Shown: positions 1 to 9,014, numbered from the stretch's first letter. The stretch: 64,000 bases of DNA from Sphingomonas sp. SORGH_AS_0879 (GCF_030819175.1 NZ_JAUTBJ010000002.1:2875001-2939000), one strand, 5' to 3'. Notes: generated from the letters alone by a model not told the origin. Numbers and translations: made by a program.

Positions 1-293
1 CGGTAGAATTCGACCACCTCGGGCATATCGCTGACCGCGCGCGCGAAGGTGTCCAGCCACTCGGCAGAGTGCTCGGCGGTACGGACGCTGACGAACACCG
101 CCATGCCGGCCTCCAGCTTTTCGGGATCGAGCAGCGCGACGCGCTTCAGGATATACCCCTCGTCCTCCAGCCGCCGGATGCGCCGCCAGCAGGCATTTTG
201 GGAGAGGTTCACCCGGATCGCGATCTCCGCGACCGAAAGGCTGGCGTCGGATTGGAGCTGGGCAAGAATGGCAGTGTCAATTTTATCGATCAT
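1..293 (-). CDS. Lrp/AsnC family transcriptional regulator (partial, C-terminus beyond left edge)
   Basis: Reading leftward from an ATG at 293, the frame stays open to the window edge (97 codons seen). It begins MIDKIDTAILAQLQSDASLS, followed by a winged helix-turn-helix with the typical Lrp recognition segment LSQNACWRRIRRLEDEGYI, then the start of the ligand-binding (RAM) half around AVFVSVRT. The fold and order match Lrp/AsnC regulators. It is divergent from a cysteine-synthase-family gene starting 110 bp away. In DecR/CcdR-type systems an Lrp regulator controls a cysteine-degrading enzyme next door, so cysteine-responsive control is a reasonable inference. Ligand and target are not shown by the sequence. 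Confidence 0.85.
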   Translation of the reverse strand, partial: MIDKIDTAILAQLQSDASLSVAEIAIRVNLSQNACWRRIRRLEDEGYILKRVALLDPEKLEAGMAVFVSVRTAEHSAEWLDTFARAVSDMPEVVEFY

Positions 294-402
294 GGCGCGT
301 TGATCCGCAAATTTCTCACATTCCAACCGCGATTACACCGCAGCTTTGGTATGATTTGGCAGGTGATTCCGCATATTCTTATCGACGAATAAGGAAAAGT
401 CG

Positions 403-1554
403 ATGTTGATGACCACCGCGAATCCACCCCATCAGGACACATCCAGCCATGCTTCGGCGGCCGAGCGGCTGGGGATCGTGACGGCCGAGCGCCCGATCGA
501 CCGGGATTTTGTCGCCCGTGCGCTGGGCGTGCTCGACCGCGACCGGCGTCGCTGCCCGGAGACGCCGTTGCTGGCGCTTCACCTGCCGGCGGCTCCCTTG
601 ATCGATCTCTATATGAAGGACGAGTCGGCGCACCCGACCGGCAGCCTGAAGCACCGGCTGGCGCGTTCGCTCTTCACCAGCGGCGTCGTGGCGGGCGTGA
701 TCCGCGAGGGGCGGCCTTTGGTAGAAGCGTCGTCCGGCTCGACCGCGGTATCGGAGGCCTATTTCGCACGGCTGCTCGACCTGCCCTTTCACGCGGTCAT
801 GCCCGCCAGCACCGCGCCCGCCAAGATCCGGGCCATCGCCGCTCAGGGGGGGCAGTGCCATCTAGTCGCGCCGCACCGCCTGTATGACGAAGCCCGCGAT
901 CTGGCCGATGCGCTGGGTGGGGTCTATCTGGACCAGTTCACCAACGCTGCCCCGGCGACCGACTGGCGCTGCGACAATATCGGTTCGGCGATCCTGACCC
1001 AGATGGCGGGCGAGCCGCATGTGGTTCCCGATTGGATCGTCGTCGGTGCGGGCACCGGCGGGACCGCCGCTACCATCGGACGCCATTGCCGCCATCGCGG
1101 TCTGCCGACCCGGCTGTGCGTCGCCGATGTCGAACATAGCGCCTTTTTTGCGGGGTATCGCGACGGGGATCCCGCGGCACGCTGCACCCAGCCATCGCGA
1201 ATCGAGGGGGTCGGACGTCCGCGAGTCGAGCCGTCCTTCCTGCCCGGTACGATCGACCGGATGATGAAGCTGCCCGATGCCGTGTCGATCGCCGGGATGC
1301 GGATCGCCAGCGAACTGCTCGGCCGTCCGGTGGGCCCGTCGACGGGAACGAACTTCGTCGCAACCGCGATGCTGGCGCTGGAAATGACGGCCGCCGAACA
1401 GGTCGGTTCGGTCGCCACCCTGATCTGCGACCACGGCGCGCGCTATGCCGATTGCCACCATGATCGACGCTGGCTGGCGCAACAGGGCCTTGCCGAAAGC
1501 GTCGACGCTGCCGAGATGAGCCTGCGACATATGTTTCTCAAGGATGCCGAATGA
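403..1554 (+). CDS. PLP-dependent cysteine synthase-family enzyme, probable L-cysteine desulfhydrase (Cds1-like)
   Basis: A 383-aa fold-type II PLP enzyme. The Schiff-base lysine is K83 in HPTGSLKHRLA. An SSGSTA loop binds substrate carboxylate and phosphate, and GAGTGGT is the glycine-rich phosphate loop. The HPTGSLKHRLARSLF context resembles mycobacterial Cds1-type cysteine desulfhydrases more than classical CysK, whose equivalent reads PxxSxKDR. Cysteine breakdown to sulfide, pyruvate and ammonia is therefore inferred, not proven. The start at 403 is supported by AAGGA at 391-395; an in-frame ATG at 409 is the alternative. It overlaps the following M3 peptidase gene by ATGA and is divergent from an Lrp-type regulator that probably controls it. 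Confidence 0.8.
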   Translation: MLMTTANPPHQDTSSHASAAERLGIVTAERPIDRDFVARALGVLDRDRRRCPETPLLALHLPAAPLIDLYMKDESAHPTGSLKHRLARSLFTSGVVAGVIREGRPLVEASSGSTAVSEAYFARLLDLPFHAVMPASTAPAKIRAIAAQGGQCHLVAPHRLYDEARDLADALGGVYLDQFTNAAPATDWRCDNIGSAILTQMAGEPHVVPDWIVVGAGTGGTAATIGRHCRHRGLPTRLCVADVEHSAFFAGYRDGDPAARCTQPSRIEGVGRPRVEPSFLPGTIDRMMKLPDAVSIAGMRIASELLGRPVGPSTGTNFVATAMLALEMTAAEQVGSVATLICDHGARYADCHHDRRWLAQQGLAESVDAAEMSLRHMFLKDAE

Positions 1555-3566
1555 CCATGAATCCGCTTCTTGCCGATACCGACCTTCCTGATTTCGCCGC
1601 GATCCGGCCGGAGCATCTGGTTCCGGCCGTCGACCAGATGATCGCCGACGCGCGCGCCGCCGCCGACCGGATCGGCGGCTCCAACGCCAGCGACTTCGCC
1701 GATGTCGTATTGGCCAGCGAGCGGGCGGGCTTCGCGATCGCGCGCGGCTGGTCGCCGGCAAGCCATCTCCATTCTGTCGCCGACACGCCCGAACTGCGCG
1801 CCGCCTTTGCCGAGGCGCAGGCCAAGCTGGCCGAATATGGGCTGGAGGCGGGACAGGACCCGCGCCTGTTCGCCGCCTTCAACCGGGTGAACCTGGCGCC
1901 GCTGACCGAGGCGGAGGCGCGCGCCGTGGTGCTGGCGCGGCGCGATTTCACCTTGTCGGGCGTCGGGTTGGACGATGCCGCCAAGGCGCGCTTCCGCGAG
2001 ATCGGGGTCGAGCTGAACAAGCTGACCACCGAATTCGGCAATGCCGTACTCGATTCGAGCGAGGCTTGGAGCGAGCACGTCACCGACGAGGCACTGCTGT
2101 CGGGCCTGACCGACAATGCGAAGGCGATCCTGGCCGCCTACGCCGCCGAGAAGGAGTTGGACGGCTGGCTGGTCACGTTGCGCGAACCCAGCGTGCAGGC
2201 GATCCTGACCCAGGCCGACAATCGCGACCTGCGGGCGCGCGTCGCGAAGGCCTATGCCACCCGCGCATCGGACCAGGCCGCCGATCCGAGCCATGACAAT
2301 AGCGCACGGATCGACCGTATCCTGGCGCTGCGTCACGAAGCGGCCCGGTTGCTGGGCTTCAGCGATGCCGCCGCCCGTTCGGTCGAAACCAAGATGGCGC
2401 AGTCGGCGGACGAGGCGCTGGCCTTCCTGTCCGACTTGGCCACCCGCGCGCGCCCGCTCGCCGAGCGCGAACTGGCCGAGGCGAGCGCCTATGCCGCCGA
2501 GAAGTTCGGCATCGCGAAGCTGGAACCCTGGGACACGGGTTATGTCGCCGAGCATATGCGCCGCGAGCGCTTCGGCGTCGATCGCGAGGCGATCCGGGCA
2601 TACTTCCCCCTGCCCCGCGTGATGGAGGGCACGATCGCGCTGATCGAGCGGCTTTACGGCATCCGTCTGGTCGAGCGTGCGGGCGTGTCGGTGTGGAACG
2701 CCGATGTCCGCTATTATGACGTGCAGGATGCGAGCGGTGAGATCGTCGCAGGGGTCTATTGCGATTTCCATGCGCGTGCAGGGAAACGCGGTGGCGCCTG
2801 GATGGATGTGTGCCGTCCGCGCTTCCGCGATGCCGATCGCTTCCACCGGCCGATCGCCTATCTGACCTGCAACTTCCCGCCCGCGACCGGCGACACCCCT
2901 GCCCTGCTGGCGCATGGCGATGTCGTCACGCTGCTGCACGAGTTCGGCCATGTGTTGCACCATCTGCTGACCGAGGTCGATCTGCCGTCGATCGGCGGGA
3001 TTTCGGGCGTGGAATGGGATGCGGTCGAGTTGCCCAGCCAGTTCATGGAGAATTTCGCCTGGGACCGTGCCACGCTGACCGCCTTGTCGGCGCATGTCGA
3101 AACCGGCGAGCCGCTGCCCGATGACCTTTTCGCCAAGATGCTGGCGGCGCGGCGTTTCCAGGCCGGGCTGTTCCTGCTCCGCCAGATCGAGTTCGCGACC
3201 TTCGACCTGCGGCTCCACCGGGATTACGATCCGGCAACGGGCGGCCGGGTGATGGAGGTGCTGAACGCGGTGCGCGACGAAGTGGCGGTGATCCGTCCGC
3301 CGGAGTGGAATCGCTTCCCGCACAGCTTCAGCCACATCTTCGCGGGGGGCTATGCGGCGGGCTATTACAGCTATCTCTGGGCCGAGCTACTGTCGGCGGA
3401 CGCCTTCGCCGCATTCGCTGAGGAAGGCCAGGCGGCGGGCGACCGTTTCCGCCGCGAGGTGCTGGCACGCGGGGCGAGCCGCCCGGCGGCGGAGAATTTC
3501 CGCGCCTTCCGGGGCCGCGCACCGCAGCCGGACGCGCTGCTGCGCCATCACGGGCTGGCGGCGTAA
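1551..3566 (+). CDS. prlC: M3 family metallopeptidase (oligopeptidase A-like)
   Basis: A 671-aa cytosolic zinc oligopeptidase. The active site HEFGH starts at H463 (H463, E464, H467) and is followed by a SGVEWDAVELPSQFMEN block carrying the third zinc-ligand glutamate; this block is nearly the same as in E. coli PrlC. The KRGGAWMD segment is also typical of oligopeptidase A/Dcp. Length agrees with the family (about 680 aa). It degrades peptides such as released signal peptides. ATGA overlap with the upstream PLP enzyme indicates translational coupling. A hairpin-T terminator follows at 3575. PrlC versus Dcp is not completely decided by the motifs. Confidence 0.88.
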   Translation: MTMNPLLADTDLPDFAAIRPEHLVPAVDQMIADARAAADRIGGSNASDFADVVLASERAGFAIARGWSPASHLHSVADTPELRAAFAEAQAKLAEYGLEAGQDPRLFAAFNRVNLAPLTEAEARAVVLARRDFTLSGVGLDDAAKARFREIGVELNKLTTEFGNAVLDSSEAWSEHVTDEALLSGLTDNAKAILAAYAAEKELDGWLVTLREPSVQAILTQADNRDLRARVAKAYATRASDQAADPSHDNSARIDRILALRHEAARLLGFSDAAARSVETKMAQSADEALAFLSDLATRARPLAERELAEASAYAAEKFGIAKLEPWDTGYVAEHMRRERFGVDREAIRAYFPLPRVMEGTIALIERLYGIRLVERAGVSVWNADVRYYDVQDASGEIVAGVYCDFHARAGKRGGAWMDVCRPRFRDADRFHRPIAYLTCNFPPATGDTPALLAHGDVVTLLHEFGHVLHHLLTEVDLPSIGGISGVEWDAVELPSQFMENFAWDRATLTALSAHVETGEPLPDDLFAKMLAARRFQAGLFLLRQIEFATFDLRLHRDYDPATGGRVMEVLNAVRDEVAVIRPPEWNRFPHSFSHIFAGGYAAGYYSYLWAELLSADAFAAFAEEGQAAGDRFRREVLARGASRPAAENFRAFRGRAPQPDALLRHHGLAA

Positions 3567-3574
3567 TCACAGGG

Positions 3575-3603
3575 GCCGGGCCGTCGATCGGCCTGGCTTT
3601 TTT
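3575..3603 (+). terminator. Rho-independent terminator after the M3 peptidase gene
   Basis: GCCGGGCCG, a 5-nt loop, then CGGCCTGGC (one G-U pair), followed by six T. It starts 9 bp after the prlC stop codon. Confidence 0.75.
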
Positions 3604-3785
3604 CCTATCCCGGACGTGCCGAACCATCATCGTCGCGCGAGAGATGTCGACTGATAGAATGCGGGCATGTCCCGTGTTCGCGATCAACTTGCGGTTCATG
3701 CAAAGCGCTAGGCCGAACGGTACGATGCCGAAACGCACAAAAGGCCCCACCGGTCAGGTGACGCCGAATTCAATCTGCTGGTGAA

Positions 3786-3861
3786 TGGTGGAGCCGAGGG
3801 GGATCGAACCCCTGACCTCTGCAATGCCATTGCAGCGCTCTCCCAGCTGAGCTACGGCCCC
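3786..3861 (-). tRNA. tRNA-Ala(GGC), copy 1
   Basis: 76 nt on the minus strand including an encoded CCA. Anticodon stem CTGCA/TGCAG encloses ATGGCAT, giving anticodon GGC. The acceptor stem GGGGCCG/CGGCTCC contains the G3-U70 pair that specifies alanine. D-arm GCTC/GAGC and TTCGATC T-loop are normal. A second identical copy lies 76 bp away. Confidence 0.97.
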
Positions 3862-3937
3862 ATCGATTTCGGCTATGCCCGGCGGGATGCGGGCTTGCCT
3901 GTCAGCGGATCGAATCGCGCTGAATCATCCGGCGGAA

Positions 3938-4013
3938 TGGTGGAGCCGAGGGGGATCGAACCCCTGACCTCTGCAATGCCATTGCAGCGCTCTCCCAGCT
4001 GAGCTACGGCCCC
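3938..4013 (-). tRNA. tRNA-Ala(GGC), copy 2
   Basis: Same 76-nt sequence as the copy at 3786, in the same orientation, with anticodon GGC, G3-U70 and encoded CCA. The pair forms a tandem duplication with a 76-bp spacer that is not itself duplicated. This upstream copy is probably co-transcribed with the other. Confidence 0.97.
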
Positions 4014-4099
4014 ATTCCGCTGTGGAGGCAGCCCAGTAGCGGGGCCGCCGGGGCTCGGCAAGCACTTTTTTCGAGCGCCCGCCGAGCCGTTCCGACACC

Positions 4100-4423
4100 T
4101 TAGTGTTCGTCGTCCTCGCTGGACGTTTCCACGCCCAGATCGTCGTCGCCACCCAGATCGACTTCATCGTCGGGCGAGGGCTCTTCGTCCTCACCGGTGA
4201 TGTCCAGATCTTCGTCGTCACCGCCCGCCAGATCGCTGTCGGCTTCCTTGTTTTCGGGCTTGTTCTGCTCGAACGGCAGAGGCTGCTTCGACTTCAGGAT
4301 GGGCTCGGGCTCCCACTGCGTCCCGCAATTGATGCAGGTGACAGGGTCGTCCTTTTCGAGGTCGTAAAAGCGCGTCGCGCATTTCGGGCACGTACGCTTC
4401 GTGCCCCATTCCGGCTTGATCAT
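4100..4423 (-). CDS. FYDLN acid domain protein (TIGR02300 family)
   Basis: 107 aa. The N-terminus MIKPEWGTKRTCPKCATRFYDL and a second CINCG pair form a four-cysteine zinc ribbon (CPKC...CINC). The C-terminal half is a very acidic low-complexity tail rich in D and E. This is the family architecture of alphaproteobacterial FYDLN acid domain proteins, whose function is unknown. The ATG at 4423 is chosen because GAAAGGTGA lies 8 nt upstream and the family starts with MIKPEWG; longer frames upstream are not supported. It is divergent from aroA. Confidence 0.9.
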   Translation of the reverse strand: MIKPEWGTKRTCPKCATRFYDLEKDDPVTCINCGTQWEPEPILKSKQPLPFEQNKPENKEADSDLAGGDDEDLDITGEDEEPSPDDEVDLGGDDDLGVETSSEDDEH

Positions 4424-4518
4424 GCCGTGTATCACCTTTCGGATTGGGTTTTCCGCCGGAGCGAAAAGTGGGCGCGCCTTGCCACAGCGCAAGGCCCCTG
4501 TCAAAAGCCCGCGCCATC

Positions 4519-5850
4519 ATGGCGCACACTCTTCCCCAGCCTCGCACCGTGCGAGCCGCCGCCGCCCTTCGCGGCACCATCGCCGTTCCGGGCGACAAAT
4601 CGATCAGCCATCGCTCGCTGATGCTCTCCGCGCTCGCGGTCGGCGAAAGCCGGGTCGAGGGGTTGCTGGAGGGTGAGGACGTGCTCGCCACCGCCGCCGC
4701 GATGCGCGCGATGGGCGCGGATATCGTCCGGCAGGATGACGGGGTATGGGTGATCCACGGCGTCGGCGTCGGCGGGCTGCTCCAGCCCGAAACCGCGCTC
4801 GACATGGGCAATTCGGGCACCTCGACGCGCCTCCTGATGGGTCTGGTCGCCAGCCATCCGATCACCGCGACCTTTGTCGGCGACGCCTCGCTCTCCAAGC
4901 GCCCGATGGGCCGCGTCATCGAGCCGCTGTCGCAGATGGGCGCGACCTTTCAGGATACGCCGGGCGGCCGCCTGCCCCTGATGGTTCGCGGGATCAGCCC
5001 CGCCGTGCCGATCCGCTATACCCTGCCCGTCGCCTCGGCACAGGTGAAGTCGGCGATCCTGCTCGCGGGTCTCAATACGCCCGGCGAGACGACCGTGATC
5101 GAGCCGATCGCCACCCGCGACCATAGCGAGCGGATGCTGGCGGGATTCGGTGCGGACCTGACCGTCACCCCCTCCCCCGAAGGCCGGGTCATCACGATTC
5201 GTGGACAGGCGGAGTTGAAGCCGCAGAATATCGTCGTACCGGGCGATCCGTCATCGGCCGCTTTCTGGCTGGTCGCCGGCTCGATCGTGCCGGGCGCGGA
5301 TCTGACCATCACCAATGTCGGCATGAACCCGACCCGCACCGGCATCATCGCCGCGCTGAGGATGATGGGCGCCGATATCACCGAACTCGACGCCCGAATC
5401 GTCGGCGGCGAGCCGGTCGCGGACCTGCGCGTCCGTCACGCCCCGCTCTCGGCGATCGAGGTTCCGCCCGAACTGACGCCGAGCATGATCGACGAATATC
5501 CCGTGCTGTTCGTCGCGGCGGCCTTCGCCAAGGGCACCACCATCGCTCGCGGGGCGGAAGAATTGCGCGTCAAGGAATCGGATCGCATCACCGCCATGGC
5601 CGATGCGCTGGGAGCCTGTGGCGTCGCTTGCGAGGAATATGAGGACGGCATGGCCGTGACCGGCACGGGCGGCGATCCGATCCCCGGCGGCGCGACCATC
5701 GCCACGTTGCTCGACCACCGGATCGCGATGAGCATGACGATCGCCGCGCTCCACGCCCGCGAGTCCGTGACGCTGGACGACGCCGCGCCGGCCGCGACCA
5801 GCTACCCCATCTTCTTCGACACGCTGGAAAAGCTGGGAGCCTTCGCATGA
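4519..5850 (+). CDS. aroA: 3-phosphoshikimate 1-carboxyvinyltransferase (EPSP synthase)
   Basis: 443 aa; the sixth step of the shikimate pathway, joining shikimate-3-phosphate with PEP. Signatures seen: VPGDKSISHR with the substrate lysine and serine, LDMGNSGTSTRLLMG, and DEYPVLFVAAAFAKGTT with the catalytic aspartate. The ATG at 4519 gives the usual length; upstream in-frame starts would add an unlikely N-terminal extension overlapping the promoter region. The Shine-Dalgarno sequence is weak. Overlaps cmk by ATGA, the order commonly seen in alphaproteobacteria (aroA-cmk-rpsA). Confidence 0.96.
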   Translation: MAHTLPQPRTVRAAAALRGTIAVPGDKSISHRSLMLSALAVGESRVEGLLEGEDVLATAAAMRAMGADIVRQDDGVWVIHGVGVGGLLQPETALDMGNSGTSTRLLMGLVASHPITATFVGDASLSKRPMGRVIEPLSQMGATFQDTPGGRLPLMVRGISPAVPIRYTLPVASAQVKSAILLAGLNTPGETTVIEPIATRDHSERMLAGFGADLTVTPSPEGRVITIRGQAELKPQNIVVPGDPSSAAFWLVAGSIVPGADLTITNVGMNPTRTGIIAALRMMGADITELDARIVGGEPVADLRVRHAPLSAIEVPPELTPSMIDEYPVLFVAAAFAKGTTIARGAEELRVKESDRITAMADALGACGVACEEYEDGMAVTGTGGDPIPGGATIATLLDHRIAMSMTIAALHARESVTLDDAAPAATSYPIFFDTLEKLGAFA

Positions 5851-6482
5851 TCATCGCCGTCGACGGACCGGCGGCGAGCGGCAAGGGCACCATCGCCCGC
5901 GCTCTGGCGAAGCATTACGGCCTGCCGCATCTCGACACCGGCCTGCTCTACCGCGCGGTCGCCGCGACGGTGCGCGAGATGAATCTGGACCCGACGCGCG
6001 AGGCGGATGCCGTTGCGGCATGCGGGTTCGACGACGCGTTGCTGGCCGATCCGTCGCTGCGCGATGACGAGACGGGCAAGCTTGCTTCGATCGTATCCGC
6101 GCATCCGCTGGTCCGGGCGGCGCTGCTCCAGCGGCAGAAGCGTTTCGCCAACCAGCCGGGCGGCGCGCTCCTCGACGGGCGCGATATCGGCACGGTCATC
6201 GCACCCGACGCCGATGCCAAGCTGTTCGTGAAGGCCAGCCCGCAGGTGCGCGCCCGCCGGCGGCATAATGAGTTGGCTGCCAACGGCTCGACCGCGAGTT
6301 TCGAGCAGGTGCTCGCCGACATCCGCGCCCGCGACGAACGCGACAGTGGCCGCGCGGCCGCCCCCCTTACCCAGGCGGCAGATGCGGCTGCGCTGGACAC
6401 CTCCAGCCTGACGATCGAAGCCGCCGTCGCCCGCGCGATCCAATTCGTCGACGCGCAGGTCGCCGCCAAGACGCGTCCGTAA
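5847..6482 (+). CDS. cmk: (d)CMP kinase
   Basis: 211 aa. Phosphorylates CMP and dCMP using ATP. The P-loop GPAASGKGT is at residues 7-15, followed by HLDTGLLYRA (NMP-binding) and LDGRDIGTVIAPDA. Length and order match bacterial cytidylate kinase. Start overlaps the aroA stop (ATGA), so translation is coupled. A GC-rich palindromic repeat begins directly after the stop codon, before rpsA. Confidence 0.96.
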   Translation: MIIAVDGPAASGKGTIARALAKHYGLPHLDTGLLYRAVAATVREMNLDPTREADAVAACGFDDALLADPSLRDDETGKLASIVSAHPLVRAALLQRQKRFANQPGGALLDGRDIGTVIAPDADAKLFVKASPQVRARRRHNELAANGSTASFEQVLADIRARDERDSGRAAAPLTQAADAAALDTSSLTIEAAVARAIQFVDAQVAAKTRP

Positions 6483-6605
6483 ATTCCTCCCCCTGCAAGG
6501 GGAGGGGGACCATGCGCAGCATGGTGGAGGGGTGTCCCGCTATCGAGAGGGCGACACCCCTCCGTCAGGCCTTCGGCCTGCCACCTCCCCTTGCAGGGGA
6601 GGAAT
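6483..6605 (+). repeat. Dispersed palindromic repeat, family A, copy 1
   Basis: About 123 bp with ATTCCTCCCC at one end and GGGGAGGAAT at the other, containing nested inverted repeats (GTCAGGCCTTCGGCCTG and ACCATGCGCAGCATGGT hairpins). It is nearly the same as 57802-57923, where it lies in the opposite orientation, and related to copies at 32275 and 46313. It lies between the cmk stop and the rpsA leader. Confidence 0.85.
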
Positions 6606-6862
6606 AGACGCCCCCCTCTCCTTGCGCGAAATCCCCTTTTCGGCTATAGGCGACGCGCTCGCGGACCCTGTTCCGCGGAGAGGCTGACGCGGGGCCATGC
6701 CCTCAGCGTCCTTTCCGCATTTCTGGCGGACCGCCGCTTTTCCGTGTTTCAGTACCATCTTCGGGCTTGGTGGCGTCGGCATGGGGTCGGCGCGGCCATC
6801 GTCGAAGGTCTTGGGAATCGCCCGGACCGGAGGCGGAAAACTATCAGGAACCTAACCCTTTT
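6606..6862. other. rpsA upstream leader, no gene seen
   Basis: 257 bp between the repeat and rpsA. No convincing ORF or RNA gene is seen on either strand. It presumably contains the rpsA promoter and the untranslated leader; no sigma-70 box is clear enough to name. Confidence 0.4.
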
Positions 6863-8572
6863 ATGGCAACCAACCCCCAGCCCACGCGCGACGATTTCGC
6901 GGCGATGCTCGATGACATGTTCGGCGGTGCCGACAGCTTCGAGGGTCGCGTCGTGCATGGCACCGTCACCGCGATCGAAAACGACATGGCCGTCATCGAC
7001 GTCGGTCTGAAGTCGGAAGGCCGTGTGCCCCTCCGCGAATTCGCTGCCCCCGGCCAGAAGGCCGACCTGAAGGTCGGTGACGAAGTCGAGGTCTATGTCG
7101 ACCGCGTCGAGAACATGCACGGCGAAGCGATGCTCAGCCGCGACCGCGCGCGCCGCGAGGCCGCCTGGGACAAGCTGGAGCTTGAATTCTCGAAGTCGGC
7201 CCGCGTCGAAGGCGTGATCTTCGGCCGCGTGAAGGGTGGCTTCACCGTCGACCTGAACGGCGCCGTGGCATTCCTGCCCGGTAGCCAGGTCGATATCCGC
7301 CCCGTCCGCGACGTCACCCCGCTGATGGACATCCCGCAGCCGTTCCAGATCCTGAAGATGGACCGCAAGCGCGGCAACATCGTCGTGTCGCGTCGCGCGG
7401 TCCTGGAAGAAACCCGCGCCGAGCAGCGTTCGGGCCTGATCCAGAGCCTGGCCGAGGGTCAGATCATCGACGGCGTCGTCAAGAACATCACCGACTATGG
7501 TGCGTTCGTCGACTTGGGCGGCATCGACGGCCTGCTGCACGTCACCGACCTGTCGTACAAGCGCGTCAATCATCCGTCGGAGATGATCGCGATCGGCGAC
7601 ACCGTGAAGGTGCAGATCATCCGCATCAACAAGGACACGCAGCGCATCTCGCTCGGCATGAAGCAGCTCGAGAGCGATCCGTGGGATGGTGCCGGTTCGA
7701 AGTATCCGGTCGGCGCCAAGCTGTCGGGCCGTGTCACGAACATCACCGAATATGGTGCGTTCGTCGAACTGGAGCCGGGCATCGAAGGCCTGGTTCACGT
7801 GTCGGAAATGTCCTGGACCAAGAAGAACGTCCATCCGGGCAAGATCGTGTCGACCTCGCAGGAAGTCGATGTGGTCGTTCTCGAAGTCGATCAGGAAAAG
7901 CGCCGCATCTCGCTGGGCCTCAAGCAGGCCCAGGCCAATCCGTGGGAAGCGTTCGCCGCGGCCCATCCGATCGGCTCGACTGTCGAGGGCGAAGTCAAGA
8001 ACGCGACCGAGTTCGGCCTGTTCATCGGGCTGGACAACGATGTCGACGGCATGGTCCACATGTCGGACATCGCCTGGGGCGTGTCGGGTGAGGATGCCCT
8101 CAACCTGCACCGCAAGGGCGAAGTCGTTCAGGCCGTGGTCCTGGACATCGACCCCGAGAAGGAGCGTATCTCGCTCGGCATGAAGCAGCTCGAGCGCGGC
8201 GGCCCCGTCGCGGGCGGCGTGGCTGCGGCTGGCGATCGCCTGAACAAGAACCAGGTCGTCACCGTGACCGTCCTCGAAGTCCGCGATGCGGGCCTCGAAG
8301 TCCAGGCGGGCGACGATGGTGCGACCGGCTTCATCAAGCGCACCGATCTGGGTCGCGACCGTGACGAGCAGCGCCCCGAGCGCTTCCAGGTCGGCCAGAA
8401 GTTCGACGCGATGGTCACCGGCTTCGATCGTTCGAAGAAGCCGACCTTCTCGGTCAAGGCGATGCAGATCGCCGAAGAGAAGCAGGCTGTCGCTCAGTAC
8501 GGTTCGTCCGACTCGGGCGCGTCGCTGGGCGACATTCTGGGCGAAGCGCTGAAGGCGCGGACTCAGAAGTAA
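6863..8572 (+). CDS. rpsA: 30S ribosomal protein S1
   Basis: 569 aa. Six consecutive S1 (OB-fold) RNA-binding repeats can be followed, with repeated motifs such as DYGAFVDLGGIDGLLHVTDLS, EYGAFVELEPGIEGLVHVSEMSW and RISLGMKQLESDPW. S1 brings mRNAs to the 30S subunit. The ATG at 6863 fits the family start (MATNPQPTRDDF); the Shine-Dalgarno is poor, which is usual for rpsA genes that are autoregulated. A hairpin follows the stop codon, then ihfB. Confidence 0.97.
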   Translation: MATNPQPTRDDFAAMLDDMFGGADSFEGRVVHGTVTAIENDMAVIDVGLKSEGRVPLREFAAPGQKADLKVGDEVEVYVDRVENMHGEAMLSRDRARREAAWDKLELEFSKSARVEGVIFGRVKGGFTVDLNGAVAFLPGSQVDIRPVRDVTPLMDIPQPFQILKMDRKRGNIVVSRRAVLEETRAEQRSGLIQSLAEGQIIDGVVKNITDYGAFVDLGGIDGLLHVTDLSYKRVNHPSEMIAIGDTVKVQIIRINKDTQRISLGMKQLESDPWDGAGSKYPVGAKLSGRVTNITEYGAFVELEPGIEGLVHVSEMSWTKKNVHPGKIVSTSQEVDVVVLEVDQEKRRISLGLKQAQANPWEAFAAAHPIGSTVEGEVKNATEFGLFIGLDNDVDGMVHMSDIAWGVSGEDALNLHRKGEVVQAVVLDIDPEKERISLGMKQLERGGPVAGGVAAAGDRLNKNQVVTVTVLEVRDAGLEVQAGDDGATGFIKRTDLGRDRDEQRPERFQVGQKFDAMVTGFDRSKKPTFSVKAMQIAEEKQAVAQYGSSDSGASLGDILGEALKARTQK

Positions 8573-8580
8573 GTCACTGG

Positions 8581-8615
8581 ACCGGGGCATGTTTTTTAAG
8601 CATGTCCCGGTTTCG
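8581..8615 (+). terminator. Hairpin after rpsA, probable terminator or attenuator
   Basis: ACCGGGGCATG and CATGTCCCGGT pair almost perfectly around a TTTTTTAAG loop and are followed by a short TTT. The T-tail is weak, so partial termination before ihfB is possible. Confidence 0.5.
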
Positions 8616-8726
8616 TGCATGTTTGACATAATTAGACATACCCGTTGCTTAATTGTATAATAAAAACACTTTCAGCAGCGAGAAACACAGGTTAGGAACG
8701 GCTGGTCTATAGCTTGGGACTAGACG

Positions 8727-9014
8727 ATGATCCGTTCGGAACTGGTGCAGAAAATCGGTCAACACAATCCGGGGCTCAACCCGCGTGAAGTCGAGTTGAT
8801 CGTGACTATCTTCTTTGACGAAATCACAAAACGTCTTGCGGATGACGGTCGTGTTGAACTGCGCGGCTTCGGCGCCTTTTCGACCCGCTCGCGCGGCGCA
8901 CGTACCGGACGCAATCCCCGCACTGGCGAAACCGTCGAGGTCATCGCCAAGCGCGTTCCCTATTTCAAGCCCGGCAAGGAAATGCGCGCTCGCCTGAACG
9001 TCGAGGCCGGCTGA
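8727..9014 (+). CDS. ihfB: Integration host factor subunit beta
   Basis: 95 aa HU/IHF family DNA-bending protein. It starts [12 protein letters not shown] and carries the arm region [20 protein letters not shown] followed by [13 protein letters not shown]. These residues and its place after rpsA are typical of IhfB rather than HU. It pairs with IhfA to bend DNA. IHF also commonly helps tyrosine integrases, which is relevant to the island next to it. Confidence 0.95.
   Translation: MIRSELVQKIGQHNPGLNPREVELIVTIFFDEITKRLADDGRVELRGFGAFSTRSRGARTGRNPRTGETVEVIAKRVPYFKPGKEMRARLNVEAG

Noticed and set aside
1443-3335. 630-aa minus-strand frame opposite the M3 peptidase
   Set aside because: Shadow of the GC-rich gene on the plus strand, which has an intact HEFGH site.
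3781-4002. Plus-strand frame across the two tRNA-Ala genes
   Set aside because: It repeats the tRNA complement translation (GDRTPDLCNAIAALSQLSYG twice), an artefact of tandem tRNAs.
3786-4013. The tandem tRNA-Ala repeats as CRISPR-like or att repeats
   Set aside because: Only two units, each a full functional tRNA, and no integrase or spacer structure there.
6749-8629. 626-aa minus-strand frame opposite rpsA
   Set aside because: Antisense shadow; repeats of HDDL-like sequence mirror the S1 repeats.
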